Assembly (NCBI GenBank): GCA_030682575.1
Contig: JAUXNX010000013.1
Span: 124,001-188,000, forward strand
From: Gammaproteobacteria bacterium
Lineage (GTDB): Bacteria > Pseudomonadota > Gammaproteobacteria > Pseudomonadales > Pseudohongiellaceae
Direction of reading: 5' to 3'
DNA length: 64,000 nt
Below, piece after piece: positions 41,981 to 50,148 of the stretch; the stretch's first letter is position 1; every line of letters begins with the position of its first letter. Below the pieces are notes generated by a model. The model saw nothing but the letters and a program-made list of their open reading frames with translations. It did not search any database and had not been told where the DNA came from. The position numbers were made by a program, and so were the translations under genes.

Positions 41981-43966
41981 ATGAGTGTTTTGACAAATGC
42001 TTTGACATCCGTTTTCTCATTTCGCAGCTTCAGAACACGCCTGCTGGTGTTTCTGCTTGCACTCATGATGCCTGTGCTGCTGGGGATCTATCTGTTCGTC
42101 AATCGCGAAAACAATGAGTACACCACCGACACCATCGACAGCTATCTTGAACTGGGAGCAGATGTTTTTGATTTCACACGTGAGGAGCACAAGAACACAT
42201 TGCTGGCAATCACCAGTACCATGACGCGTGACTGGGGATTCCGCAATGCTTTCGGTACCGGAGATCCCTATACAATCATTGACGCAGCAGACAATATTCT
42301 GCTGCGCTCCCTTGGTGCTGCCGACATGATGCTGATTGCTGCAATGGACGGTGAAGTCATTATTGATACCAAGACACAGGGGTTCGAACGTCTTGAGGGT
42401 GAGTGGTTGACTTTGATGAATGAAGCGGCCAACAGCAATGACGGCATCAGCGCTGCGATCATCAACGTAATGGGAGTCCCATACCAGATCACAGTGATTC
42501 CCTTGTTTCTGCCCACACCGGTTGCCTGGATATTTGGAGGCTTCCCCCTCGATAATCGCTTCGCTGCGACGGTAAAACAGAGCATCGTCTCTGATGTGTC
42601 CATTGTGGAGTATACATTTGATACGGGCAGGGCCCGCATCAATGTGATTGCCTCGACGCTGCAAGCCGACGATCAGCAGCGACTTACCCAACAACTGCAA
42701 CTCACCGGCATGACCTACACCGACACGCAACGCATCATTCTGGCCGACGGTGAGTACGGTACGCTCATGCGCCCGCTCTATGGTCAGCCTGGTGATGAGC
42801 TGCAGATCGTTGCGGTGATTCAGAAGTCATACAACGAGAACATTGAAAATCTTGAGGCTTTCCAGCGGGTCCTGCTGCAGTTCTACCTCGTCGTGATTGT
42901 GGTCAGTTTGTTGGCCGTCGTATGGTTGGCACGCTCTGTGACGCGCCCAATCCTTGATCTGGCAACCCGCGTGAAGCGAATCGAATCCGGCGACTATGGC
43001 CAGTCTCTCCTGGTAGCGGGCCACGACGAGATCGGTGAGTTGGCAAAATCAGTGAACAACATGGCCAGTGGCCTTGCAGAGAAGGAAAAGGTGCGAGACC
43101 TGCTTGGCAAGGTGGTGTCGCATGAGATTGCCGAAGAACTCCTGAGCAAGACTATTGTGCTGGGCGGAGAGGAGAAAATCGTCACGGTACTGTTTGCCGA
43201 TATCAAGGGTTTTACCTCGCTGTGCGAGAATACGCCGCCTGAAAAGGTATTGACGCTGCTCAACAGTTACCTGAGCGAGATCACCGCCGTTATTGAGCAT
43301 CATCATGGGGTGGTGGACAAGTACACTGGCGATTCGGTCATGGCATTGTTCGGGGCCCCGCTGACCCGCAACAATGATGCGCAGAATGCAATCCATACAG
43401 CGCTGGCAATTCAGAACGCAATGACGACGTTGAATCAAGCCAATCGCGCTGCAGGTTTGGCTGAGATAGATGCGGGAATTGGTGTGCATACCGGCCTCGT
43501 CGTGGCAGGCAATCTCGGTTCTCAGAACCGCCTCAATTACACTGTGATCGGTGATTCCGTCAACCTCTCCGCACGGCTTGAGGGGCTGACGCGCAAGTAC
43601 TTCGTACCTAATATTGTCAGCGATACGACACGGCAGAACGCCCCGGGTTTTGTCTATCGCGAGCTCGATCTGGTGCGGGTTGCAGGCAAAAGGGAGCCTG
43701 TTAGAATCTACGAGGTCGTTGGCAGGGAGGGGCAGATTTCCAACGAGACCATGCAGGAACTCGCCATTTTCACCAGGGCATTGGCCTGCTATCGCGCCAG
43801 ACTGTGGGATGAAGCCGAAGCACTATTGAGCGAACTGATGGATGCGATCGCGCCAGAACAGCGTCAGTGGTGTCTCTATAACGTCTATTTCGAACGTATA
43901 GGGTATCTACGTAAGCGAACCCTCTCCGATGACTGGGATGCGGTATTCACCTTCGATAGAAAGTAG
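41981..43966 (+). CDS. Membrane class III adenylate cyclase with periplasmic sensor and HAMP
   Basis: Numbered from ATG 41981 (661 aa; ATG 41951 is an alternative that overlaps the preceding gene). An N-terminal membrane helix is followed by a roughly 250-residue periplasmic, Cache-like region, a second helix (LVVIVVSLLAVVWLA), HAMP (TRPILDLATRVKRIESGDY) and a class III cyclase domain. The metal aspartates are D407 (LFADIKGF) and D451 (KYTGDSV). Purine-selecting K447 and T521 (YTVIGD) indicate ATP and the class IIIb type; transition-state residues N528 and R532 are present. All catalytic residues are intact. The product cAMP would report a periplasmic signal, perhaps through the cupredoxin-like neighbour. 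Confidence 0.9.
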   Translation: MSVLTNALTSVFSFRSFRTRLLVFLLALMMPVLLGIYLFVNRENNEYTTDTIDSYLELGADVFDFTREEHKNTLLAITSTMTRDWGFRNAFGTGDPYTIIDAADNILLRSLGAADMMLIAAMDGEVIIDTKTQGFERLEGEWLTLMNEAANSNDGISAAIINVMGVPYQITVIPLFLPTPVAWIFGGFPLDNRFAATVKQSIVSDVSIVEYTFDTGRARINVIASTLQADDQQRLTQQLQLTGMTYTDTQRIILADGEYGTLMRPLYGQPGDELQIVAVIQKSYNENIENLEAFQRVLLQFYLVVIVVSLLAVVWLARSVTRPILDLATRVKRIESGDYGQSLLVAGHDEIGELAKSVNNMASGLAEKEKVRDLLGKVVSHEIAEELLSKTIVLGGEEKIVTVLFADIKGFTSLCENTPPEKVLTLLNSYLSEITAVIEHHHGVVDKYTGDSVMALFGAPLTRNNDAQNAIHTALAIQNAMTTLNQANRAAGLAEIDAGIGVHTGLVVAGNLGSQNRLNYTVIGDSVNLSARLEGLTRKYFVPNIVSDTTRQNAPGFVYRELDLVRVAGKREPVRIYEVVGREGQISNETMQELAIFTRALACYRARLWDEAEALLSELMDAIAPEQRQWCLYNVYFERIGYLRKRTLSDDWDAVFTFDRK

Positions 43967-43978
43967 CTGCGGCTGCTG

Positions 43979-44000
43979 AGAGAGAATCTTGCTCGCGATA
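43979..44000 (+). repeat. Degenerate REP copy after the adenylate cyclase
   Basis: GAGAGAATCTTGCTCGCGAT follows the cyclase stop by about 12 bp and matches the 3' half of the REP consensus (CTTGCTCGCGA). Confidence 0.5.
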
Positions 44001-44079
44001 GCCTTTTGTCGCAGTTATTACAAACCAGAATTTTGAATTTTCAAAACACACAAGCTCCACAATCAGCATAGGAAACAGC

Positions 44080-45324
44080 ATGAAATTGATCAGACCGTTT
44101 AATGCACTCAGACCCCGCAAGGAACTCGCCGCAAAAGTCGCAGCGCCACCCTACGACGTATTGAACCGCGAAGAGGCTTTCGAGATGGCCAAGGGTAACG
44201 AGTACAGTTTTCTGCGCATCAACAAACCGGAGATCGATGTTGATCCGGAGATAGATGCTTACGATATGCGCGTATATCAGCGTGGCGCCGAAAATCTGCA
44301 GAAGTTCATCGAAAAGGGCATCATGCAGCGCGATACACGCAGCACCTTCTACGTCTACAAACAGGTGATGGGCCTTCACGAACAGGTGGGGCTGGTGGCT
44401 GCAGCATCGGTGGAGGCCTACGAGAAAGATCTGATCAAGAAGCACGAATTCACGCGCCCGGATAAAGAAGATGATCGTGTCAATCACATCAACACGCTTG
44501 GCGCCCAAGTCGGGCCTGTGTTTCTGACTTATCGTGCACAGCCGGAGATCGACGCGCTGATTGCCTCGGTTACTGCTACAACACCCGAATTCGATTTCGT
44601 CTCCGATGATGGCAACCGCCATGTGCTGTGGGTAGTGGCGGATGATGTTACTGTGCAGAAAATTCAGGCAGCGTTTGACAAGGTTGATTGTCTTTATGTT
44701 GCGGACGGCCATCACCGTTCTGCTGCTGCCCAGCGGGTGAAGGATCTTCGCAAGAATGCGAATCCTGCACACACGGGGAAGGAGTCTTACAATTTCTTCT
44801 CCACGGTAATTTTTCCAGACAACCAGATGCAGATTCTTGACTACAACCGTGTCGTGAAAGATCTGAACGGCATGAGTGAAGATGAATTCCTGCTCGCTAT
44901 CCAGGCCTGGTTCAATGTACGTGATAGCGCAGTGGGCGCGATGAAGCCAAAACACGAACACCAGTTCACGATGTATCTTGGTGGCAAGTGGTACATCCTG
45001 GAATCCATCGACGGCACATGGATCGAGAATGACCCCGTGCGCAGCCTTGATGTCAGCATCCTGCAGAACAATCTGTTGTCACCGCTGCTGGGAATTGAAG
45101 ATCCGCGTCGCGACAAGCGGATCGATTTTGTCGGAGGTATTCGCGGATTGCAGGCGCTGGAGAAGCGCGTGGATTCCGGTGAGTGGAAAGTGGCCTTTGC
45201 ACTCTATCCGACGTCAATAAGAAGTCTGATGGCCATCGCTGATGTTGGTGAAGTCATGCCACCGAAGTCCACGTGGTTTGAGCCGAAGCTAAAGAGCGGC
45301 TTGTTCGTTCACATCCTCGACTGA
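44080..45324 (+). CDS. DUF1015 family protein
   Basis: A 414-residue soluble protein without signal peptide or membrane segments. It opens with MKLIRPFNALRPRKELAAKVAAPPYDVLNREEA and carries the family motif YVADGHHRSAAAQRV at about residues 206-220. The DGHHR motif resembles that of ParB/sulfiredoxin-fold serine kinases (SerK), so a nucleotide-dependent small-molecule kinase is conceivable, but no function is established. It stands alone here, convergent with the AraC-type gene; no serine biosynthesis gene is adjacent. Confidence 0.8.
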   Translation: MKLIRPFNALRPRKELAAKVAAPPYDVLNREEAFEMAKGNEYSFLRINKPEIDVDPEIDAYDMRVYQRGAENLQKFIEKGIMQRDTRSTFYVYKQVMGLHEQVGLVAAASVEAYEKDLIKKHEFTRPDKEDDRVNHINTLGAQVGPVFLTYRAQPEIDALIASVTATTPEFDFVSDDGNRHVLWVVADDVTVQKIQAAFDKVDCLYVADGHHRSAAAQRVKDLRKNANPAHTGKESYNFFSTVIFPDNQMQILDYNRVVKDLNGMSEDEFLLAIQAWFNVRDSAVGAMKPKHEHQFTMYLGGKWYILESIDGTWIENDPVRSLDVSILQNNLLSPLLGIEDPRRDKRIDFVGGIRGLQALEKRVDSGEWKVAFALYPTSIRSLMAIADVGEVMPPKSTWFEPKLKSGLFVHILD

Positions 45325-45369
45325 AGGTTTCGGCAACTCATTGTTTGAGAAACAAGCGCATCCATCATA

Positions 45370-46491
45370 TCACGCGTGAGCTGAATCCTCTGACGCATGT
45401 GCCGCATCGCGGTACTGCGTCGGGGTGACCTGATGCAGGTCCTTGAACGCTTTGTTGAAGGATGACAGTGCCGAGTAGCCCACATCAAACGCAATGTTGG
45501 CTATAGGCTCCCGCTGAGCAAGTGGCAGGGCCAGGCGACGACACGCCTCCTCAATACGGAATTCATTCAGAAACTGATTGAAGTTGCGATAGCCCAACTG
45601 TTTGTTGATCACTCTGCGAAGCCGATACTCCTGAATCGATAGTCTCTCAGCCAGCTCTCCTATGGTAAGTCCAGGTCGCGCGTAAAGCTTCTCATTTTTC
45701 AATACGTCAAAGATGCGCGCCACGAGTCCGGGGTTGTCGACTCGTGCCGTGTTGGGAACAGGCATTAGACGTGGCACCTCCTGCTCTGGAGGCAGGACAA
45801 TGACCTGTAGTGCTTCGTTCTGCAAACGCATCACAGCCACGTTGAAAGAAAACGTGATCAGGAACATGTAGAAGAACAACCACTCTGTTGGAATGGGTAT
45901 CATTGGCAGAGGCGCAGGAATGTTCACCGTGTAGCGATTGATGGCAGTGATGAAGCCATTACCAAGAATCATCACCACCAGTGTTCCCATGGCGGCGATG
46001 AGCGGTACCCGTACCTTGCGTCGGGATTCCACAAGGTCACTGCTCAAGCCCTGGAAGGCCATGAACACGGCGTGACCCGAGAAGGCCATCATGACCAACT
46101 GTGGCAATACGTAACACAAAAGATAAGAAAGATCGGCGTCTGGTGTGTTGAATGCGTTCGTCCACGAGCCGTACCCGCGTAAGACCAGATAAAGCAGCAT
46201 GACTCCCCAGATGATGCGTGGCACGCGCGCGTTATCCACGAAAAGATAGAGAGCTAACAGCCACAGCACAGCCGGTGCAACTGTGGCCGCTCGTCCCAGT
46301 ATATACCGTGGCCAGAAGCCACCCTCTGGGCCAATCAAGCTAAAAAGTACGTGACACGCGAGGCACAGCGCATACAGCGCCAGCAATCTACCGATCAACT
46401 GGCGCGAATGGTACACGCTAAAAAAGACAACCATGAACAGCAATTGGGAAATTGCCAGTATACCCACGGTGTTCAGAGACAGCCCCAGCAT
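45370..46491 (-). CDS. Membrane-anchored AraC-family transcriptional regulator
   Basis: 373 aa. The first ~225 residues form about seven hydrophobic segments (for example LAISQLLFMVVFFSVY and AVLWLLALYLFV). The C-terminal ~100 residues are an AraC double helix-turn-helix (LTIGELAERLSIQEYRLRRV; IANIAFDVGYSALSSFNKAF; KDLHQVTPTQYR). Regulators with this layout sense signals at the membrane. The gene is 72 bp downstream of, and co-directional with, the secreted-protein gene, so it may regulate or respond to that protein. Confidence 0.88.
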   Translation of the reverse strand: MLGLSLNTVGILAISQLLFMVVFFSVYHSRQLIGRLLALYALCLACHVLFSLIGPEGGFWPRYILGRAATVAPAVLWLLALYLFVDNARVPRIIWGVMLLYLVLRGYGSWTNAFNTPDADLSYLLCYVLPQLVMMAFSGHAVFMAFQGLSSDLVESRRKVRVPLIAAMGTLVVMILGNGFITAINRYTVNIPAPLPMIPIPTEWLFFYMFLITFSFNVAVMRLQNEALQVIVLPPEQEVPRLMPVPNTARVDNPGLVARIFDVLKNEKLYARPGLTIGELAERLSIQEYRLRRVINKQLGYRNFNQFLNEFRIEEACRRLALPLAQREPIANIAFDVGYSALSSFNKAFKDLHQVTPTQYRDAAHASEDSAHA

Positions 46492-46563
46492 GAGAAACCT
46501 CTGCTTCTTTAATTATTCTTGGTCTCTATAAAGCCACGTGTATGCGCAATAAGCAATCAGGCT

Positions 46564-47553
46564 TTATTCCGTTACATTCACAGTAATGTACTGATCGTGA
46601 TACAAGCCGCCATCGTCCGCACGTCCCCACAATACATAGGTTCCGGGTGCATCAAAGGTTACATGTGTCCTGTACATGCCGTCTTCTGGCACGGGGGGAG
46701 GTGTCCATAGTGCGCCCCAAGGCGAATTGGCTGAAGTACGGGTGTCTTCCCATGGCTTGATCTGGGGCGGATCGAAGGTGGCATTTACAGCGCCACGATA
46801 CACATTCCATGACAGGAAAAGACCATTGGTCTTGCCGACCGTAGTGCGGCGCGGAGGACTCATCATGCGCTCAAATCCTTCCAACTCTGTACGTGTGACA
46901 GAAGCCGCTCTGGGCTTGGGCAGACCATCATCAGCCACGTGAGCCTCAATCAGTAGCGGTTCTCCCACTCTGACACGGCGCACGATCTGACCTCCTGTGC
47001 GATCACCCTGCACAGTGATGACAGGTGGCAAATTGGCGCGGGACTCCGGACTACTGGTACCAGCGCCGAGAGAACCGGTTTCGGAGGCAATAACCACATT
47101 GTCTACTACGTAGTCTCGTGCCAGCGTTCCGTAAGCAGTCTTGGTTACGCCGTTGACAGTCACCGTCCATGCGAGCTCTCTGGCACCCCAGTCTTCCGGT
47201 ACCTGTACCTCAAATGTAAAACGGTTGCGGCGTGGGAGAAAGTGCGTGGGCTGGCCACGATCAGGGTCTCCTGGGGCAAAGAAGTTGTTTTCGCCAATCT
47301 CGACATCCAGCTCTTCCTCCCAATTCTCATTATGATAGCCGAACATCAGATTATAGGTGCCGTCCTCATTCTGACGCCAACCTTCGAATGCAGGTTCTAT
47401 GTACTGCCCTTGACGATAGGTTTGGCCGAAACCCGGTTGCGAAAATACGAGCGCTGCGCACAGCATAAAAAATAGCGCAGGTAATTGCCGAAATCGGGAG
47501 AATGAACGAATGGGTGAAGAAGAACGCAAGCAAAGAGACGTCGGTGACGACAT
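46564..47553 (-). CDS. Secreted protein of unknown function
   Basis: 329 aa with a long N-terminal signal sequence (hydrophobic core LPALFFMLCAALVFS, cleavage near PGFGQ|TYRQ). The mature part is rich in beta-strand-like, Gly/Pro/Thr-containing sequence. It includes YIEPAFEGWRQNEDGTYNLM and a late segment GTYVLWGRADDGGLYHDQYI that looks like an immunoglobulin-like or sandwich fold. I do not recognise the family. AAAGGAGGG 7 nt before the ATG at 47553 fixes the start and predicts strong translation. Next to a membrane AraC regulator on the same strand. Confidence 0.8.
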   Translation of the reverse strand: MSSPTSLCLRSSSPIRSFSRFRQLPALFFMLCAALVFSQPGFGQTYRQGQYIEPAFEGWRQNEDGTYNLMFGYHNENWEEELDVEIGENNFFAPGDPDRGQPTHFLPRRNRFTFEVQVPEDWGARELAWTVTVNGVTKTAYGTLARDYVVDNVVIASETGSLGAGTSSPESRANLPPVITVQGDRTGGQIVRRVRVGEPLLIEAHVADDGLPKPRAASVTRTELEGFERMMSPPRRTTVGKTNGLFLSWNVYRGAVNATFDPPQIKPWEDTRTSANSPWGALWTPPPVPEDGMYRTHVTFDAPGTYVLWGRADDGGLYHDQYITVNVTE

Positions 47554-47743
47554 GGCATACCCTCCTTTGGGCGCTCATCTCCGCAGGCCAGTGGCTGGGA
47601 TTGAGCTGGTTATTATTCTTCCAACTGCTAAGTAGAAGGATCAGGAATACATGAAGGATTTAATGCCCTGCAGAACACTTTGTCTTCCGTGAAATGAACT
47701 TATGCTGACGTAATTTGAATATATCGACGTAATTCGCAATGAA
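47554..47743. other. Intergenic stretch without recognised elements
   Basis: The first part of the 319-bp gap between the secreted-protein gene and ibpA. I see no ORF with coding character. It should contain the promoter of the minus-strand secreted-protein gene, but no convincing hexamer pair stands out. Confidence 0.5.
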
Positions 47744-47767
47744 AAACGCCGGAATTACCCGGCGTTT
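47744..47767 (-). terminator. Intrinsic terminator of ibpA
   Basis: On the minus strand AAACGCCGG, loop GTAATT, CCGGCGTTT is followed by further T residues (TTTTT in all). The 9-bp GC-rich stem lies about 105 nt after the ibpA stop. Confidence 0.75.
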
Positions 47768-47792
47768 CGTGGTTGTGTCAACCGAATTTACA

Positions 47793-47861
47793 AGGGAGAG
47801 CTTGTTCGCGAACGATTTGGCGATTCGCTGGAATCCTTCATTTGCAAGCAAGCGTCCCTAT
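47793..47861. repeat. Degenerate REPIN downstream of ibpA
   Basis: AGGGAGAGCTTGTTCGCGAA (47793-47812) and an inverted partner (47841-47861; complement ACATAGGGACGCTTGCTTGC plus A) form a degenerate REP pair between ibpA and its terminator. Confidence 0.55.
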
Positions 47862-47872
47862 GTCGAGAATGG

Positions 47873-48337
47873 TCAGGCTGCAGTTTGGGCTCTGGTATCA
47901 ATCAGCTGCGGAGCTTTGCCGTTTACCGGAATCTGACGAGGCTTCATCACTTCCGGAAGTTCGCGCACGAGATCAATGTTGAGCAGCCCATTCTCCAAAG
48001 TGGCACCTGTCACTTTCACATGATCGGCAAGCTGGAACACGCGCTCGAAATTTCTACCGGCGATACCTTGATGCAGAAAATTCTTTTCTTTCGTATCGTC
48101 GGCCTTCTTGCCTTTCACGGTCAGAGTCTGCCGTTCAGACTGGATTTCAATTTCCTGATCGACAAAACCGGCTACGGCCATGGTGATGCGATACTGGTCC
48201 TTGTCGAGTAATTCGATGTTGTAAGGGGGGTAGCTAGGTTGCGTCTGTTCACGCTGAGACACTGCGTCAAGCAGAGATGTCAGGTGATCGAAGCCGATGG
48301 TGGAGCGGTACAGTGGTGCAAAGTCAAAAGTTCTCAT
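47873..48337 (-). CDS. ibpA: Small heat-shock protein IbpA (Hsp20)
   Basis: Binds unfolding proteins on heat shock. The ATG at 48337 (MRTFDFAPLYRSTIGFDHL, 154 aa) matches the IbpA N-terminus, with GAGGA 8 nt upstream. An upstream in-frame start at 48358 would lie inside the RNA thermometer. The alpha-crystallin domain runs from about residue 33 (YPPYNIELLDKDQYRITMAV) to NGLLNIDLVRELPE. The tail contains the I-x-V-like motif RQIPVN. Heat control is indicated by the promoter and ROSE-like leader. Confidence 0.96.
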   Translation of the reverse strand: MRTFDFAPLYRSTIGFDHLTSLLDAVSQREQTQPSYPPYNIELLDKDQYRITMAVAGFVDQEIEIQSERQTLTVKGKKADDTKEKNFLHQGIAGRNFERVFQLADHVKVTGATLENGLLNIDLVRELPEVMKPRQIPVNGKAPQLIDTRAQTAA

Positions 48338-48428
48338 GGAGCATATCCTCGTAAGCAATATGATTAAAGTTTAAGACCCATCCGGAGATCGGGCCACCGG
48401 GCAGACCTCCGGGGAGCGTCTGCCACGT
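48338..48428 (-). promoter_or_regulatory. ROSE-type RNA thermometer in the ibpA leader
   Basis: The predicted ~90-nt leader ends in ATATTGCT-TACG-AGGATAT (complement of 48343-48361). This hairpin buries the Shine-Dalgarno AGGA opposite TTGCT, leaving one unpaired G. The U(U/C)GCU/AGGA pairing with its odd G is the defining feature of ROSE elements upstream of small heat-shock genes. Upstream GC-rich pairing (GCAGAC...GTCTGC) supplies a further hairpin. Confidence 0.8.
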
Positions 48429-48433
48429 CAACC

Positions 48434-48464
48434 TAAGTGTGGTCACCTTCCTGAATTTCAAGGG
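48434..48464 (-). promoter_or_regulatory. Sigma-32 heat-shock promoter of ibpA
   Basis: On the minus strand CCCTTGAAA (complement of 48456-48464) is followed after 13 nt by CCACACTTA (complement of 48434-48442). The -35 matches the sigma-32 consensus CTTGAAA exactly; the -10 is a fair match to CCCCATnTA. Confidence 0.7.
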
Positions 48465-48507
48465 CCACTCATTGCGAGGTATTCACGAGATCATTTGTTC
48501 GCGACAG

Positions 48508-49959
48508 TCAAATTACCAGCATATCCATGAACTCATGAACGGGGGTGGCTTCCAGCGCTTTCTGATCCTTGCACAGGGCGAAGATCTTCTCCACGCGTGC
48601 AGCAGGGAAACGGGTGGCCAGGTTGTTGCGGAATTTGCTCTCCAGCAGTGGGATGCCCTCGGTGCGGCGGCGGCGGCGGTGCCCCACCGGATACTCGACC
48701 TCTACCTTCTCCGTGGCTGATCCGTCCTTGAAGAATATCTGCAGCGCATTGGCGATTGAGCGTTTGTCTGCCTCAAGATACTCGCGGGTGTAGCGCGGCT
48801 CCTCGATCACTTCCATCTTCTCGCGCAACTGATCGATGATCGGATTGGCTTTGTGGAAATCGTCTTCGTAATCCTCGGCCACCAGAGTACCGAAAGCCAG
48901 TGGCACCGCAGTCATGTATTGCAGACAATGGTCGCGATCGGCCGGGTTATTGAGCGGGCCGCTCTTGCTGATGATACGGATTGCAGATTCGTGGGTATGG
49001 ATCACAATGCGCTCAATCTGCTCAAGACGATCCTTCACGAGGGGGTGTAGACGCACCGCTGCTTCGGCTGCTGTCTGGGAATGGAACTCCGCAGGGAAGG
49101 ATATCTTGAACAGGATCTGTTCCATCACATAGCTTCCATAATCTCTTGTAAATGCTAGTTTATTTCCCTTGAAAGACACGTCATAAAAACCCCATTTCGG
49201 GGTTGTCAGCACACTGGGATAACCGATCTCGCCACGCATGGTGAGATCGGCCAGACGCACGGCACGGGAGGTCGCATCGCCCGCTGCCCATGATTTGCGA
49301 GGCCCTGCATTGGGAGAATGGCGATAAGTCCGCAGGGCAGAACCGTCGAGCCAGGCCTGGGACAGCGCATCAATGATCTGCGACTGCGTGCCGCCGAGCA
49401 TCTGCGTGACCACAGCAGTAGACGCAATTCTCACCAGCAGCACATGGCACAGGCCAACGCGGTTGAAGCTGTTCTCCAATGCGATTACGCCCTGAATTTC
49501 GTGCGCCTTGATCATCGCCGTCAACACATCACGCATCAGCAGCGGTGCTTTGCCTGCGACCACATTGCGTTGTGACAGATAATCAGCCACGGCCAGAATT
49601 CCGCCCAGATTGTCAGAAGGGTGACCCCATTCGGCGGCAAGCCAAGTGTCGTTGTAGTCCAGCCAGCGAATGATGCAGCCTATGTCCCACGCGGCTTTTA
49701 CCGGATCAAGACGGAACTGAGTGCCTGGAACCCGCGCCCCGTTTGGTACCAACGTTCCTTCCACCAACGGACCAAGCAATTTGGTGCACTCGGGGAAGCG
49801 CAACGCCAGTAATCCACAACCGAGCGTATCCATCAGGCAATTGCGGGCGGTGTCGTAGGCTTCTGCGGAAGTGACGTTATATTCGGTGACATAGCGGGCG
49901 ATATCGACCAGCTCTTTATCGGGAGCGGGCCTTTGGTTGTATTCGACATTGGCTGACAT
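48508..49959 (-). CDS. prpD: 2-methylcitrate dehydratase PrpD (MmgE/PrpD family)
   Basis: Dehydrates 2-methylcitrate in the methylcitrate cycle for propionate. The ATG at 49959 ([20 protein letters not shown]) gives 483 aa, the E. coli PrpD length; an in-frame start at 50010 adds 17 unconserved residues. Family blocks: [41 protein letters not shown] and the basic [17 protein letters not shown] near the C-terminus. Last gene of the prpB-prpC-prpD set. The alternative acnD-prpF pair is absent. Confidence 0.95.
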   Translation of the reverse strand: MSANVEYNQRPAPDKELVDIARYVTEYNVTSAEAYDTARNCLMDTLGCGLLALRFPECTKLLGPLVEGTLVPNGARVPGTQFRLDPVKAAWDIGCIIRWLDYNDTWLAAEWGHPSDNLGGILAVADYLSQRNVVAGKAPLLMRDVLTAMIKAHEIQGVIALENSFNRVGLCHVLLVRIASTAVVTQMLGGTQSQIIDALSQAWLDGSALRTYRHSPNAGPRKSWAAGDATSRAVRLADLTMRGEIGYPSVLTTPKWGFYDVSFKGNKLAFTRDYGSYVMEQILFKISFPAEFHSQTAAEAAVRLHPLVKDRLEQIERIVIHTHESAIRIISKSGPLNNPADRDHCLQYMTAVPLAFGTLVAEDYEDDFHKANPIIDQLREKMEVIEEPRYTREYLEADKRSIANALQIFFKDGSATEKVEVEYPVGHRRRRRTEGIPLLESKFRNNLATRFPAARVEKIFALCKDQKALEATPVHEFMDMLVI

Positions 49960-50120
49960 GGCGGGTCTCTTATGGTTGAAAAATTTGCGCGATTTATTGG
50001 CGCGGTTCAAAAACGTGTACTACTTTTAAATTCGAGCACAAGGAAGGTGTTTAAAAGTCTGCCAGGGATGACAGACGATCGGTTCCAAACCTGCAATAGC
50101 TTCCTGTTGGTTTGGGACAA

Positions 50121-50141
50121 GGGGGCAGCCCGGCTGCCCCC
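50121..50141. other. GC-rich hairpin between prpC and prpD
   Basis: GGGGGCAGCC (50121-50130) and GGCTGCCCCC (50132-50141) form a near-perfect palindrome in the 189-bp prpC-prpD gap. On the coding (minus) strand it is followed by TTGTCCC, so it is not a standard terminator. It may be an RNA processing or stabilising structure that lowers prpD relative to prpC. Confidence 0.6.
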
Positions 50142-50148
50142 GACTTTT

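Noticed and set aside
50121-50141. A terminator for prpC
   Set aside because: On the coding strand the palindrome is followed by TTGTCCC, not a T-run; on the opposite strand, where Ts follow, no gene ends.
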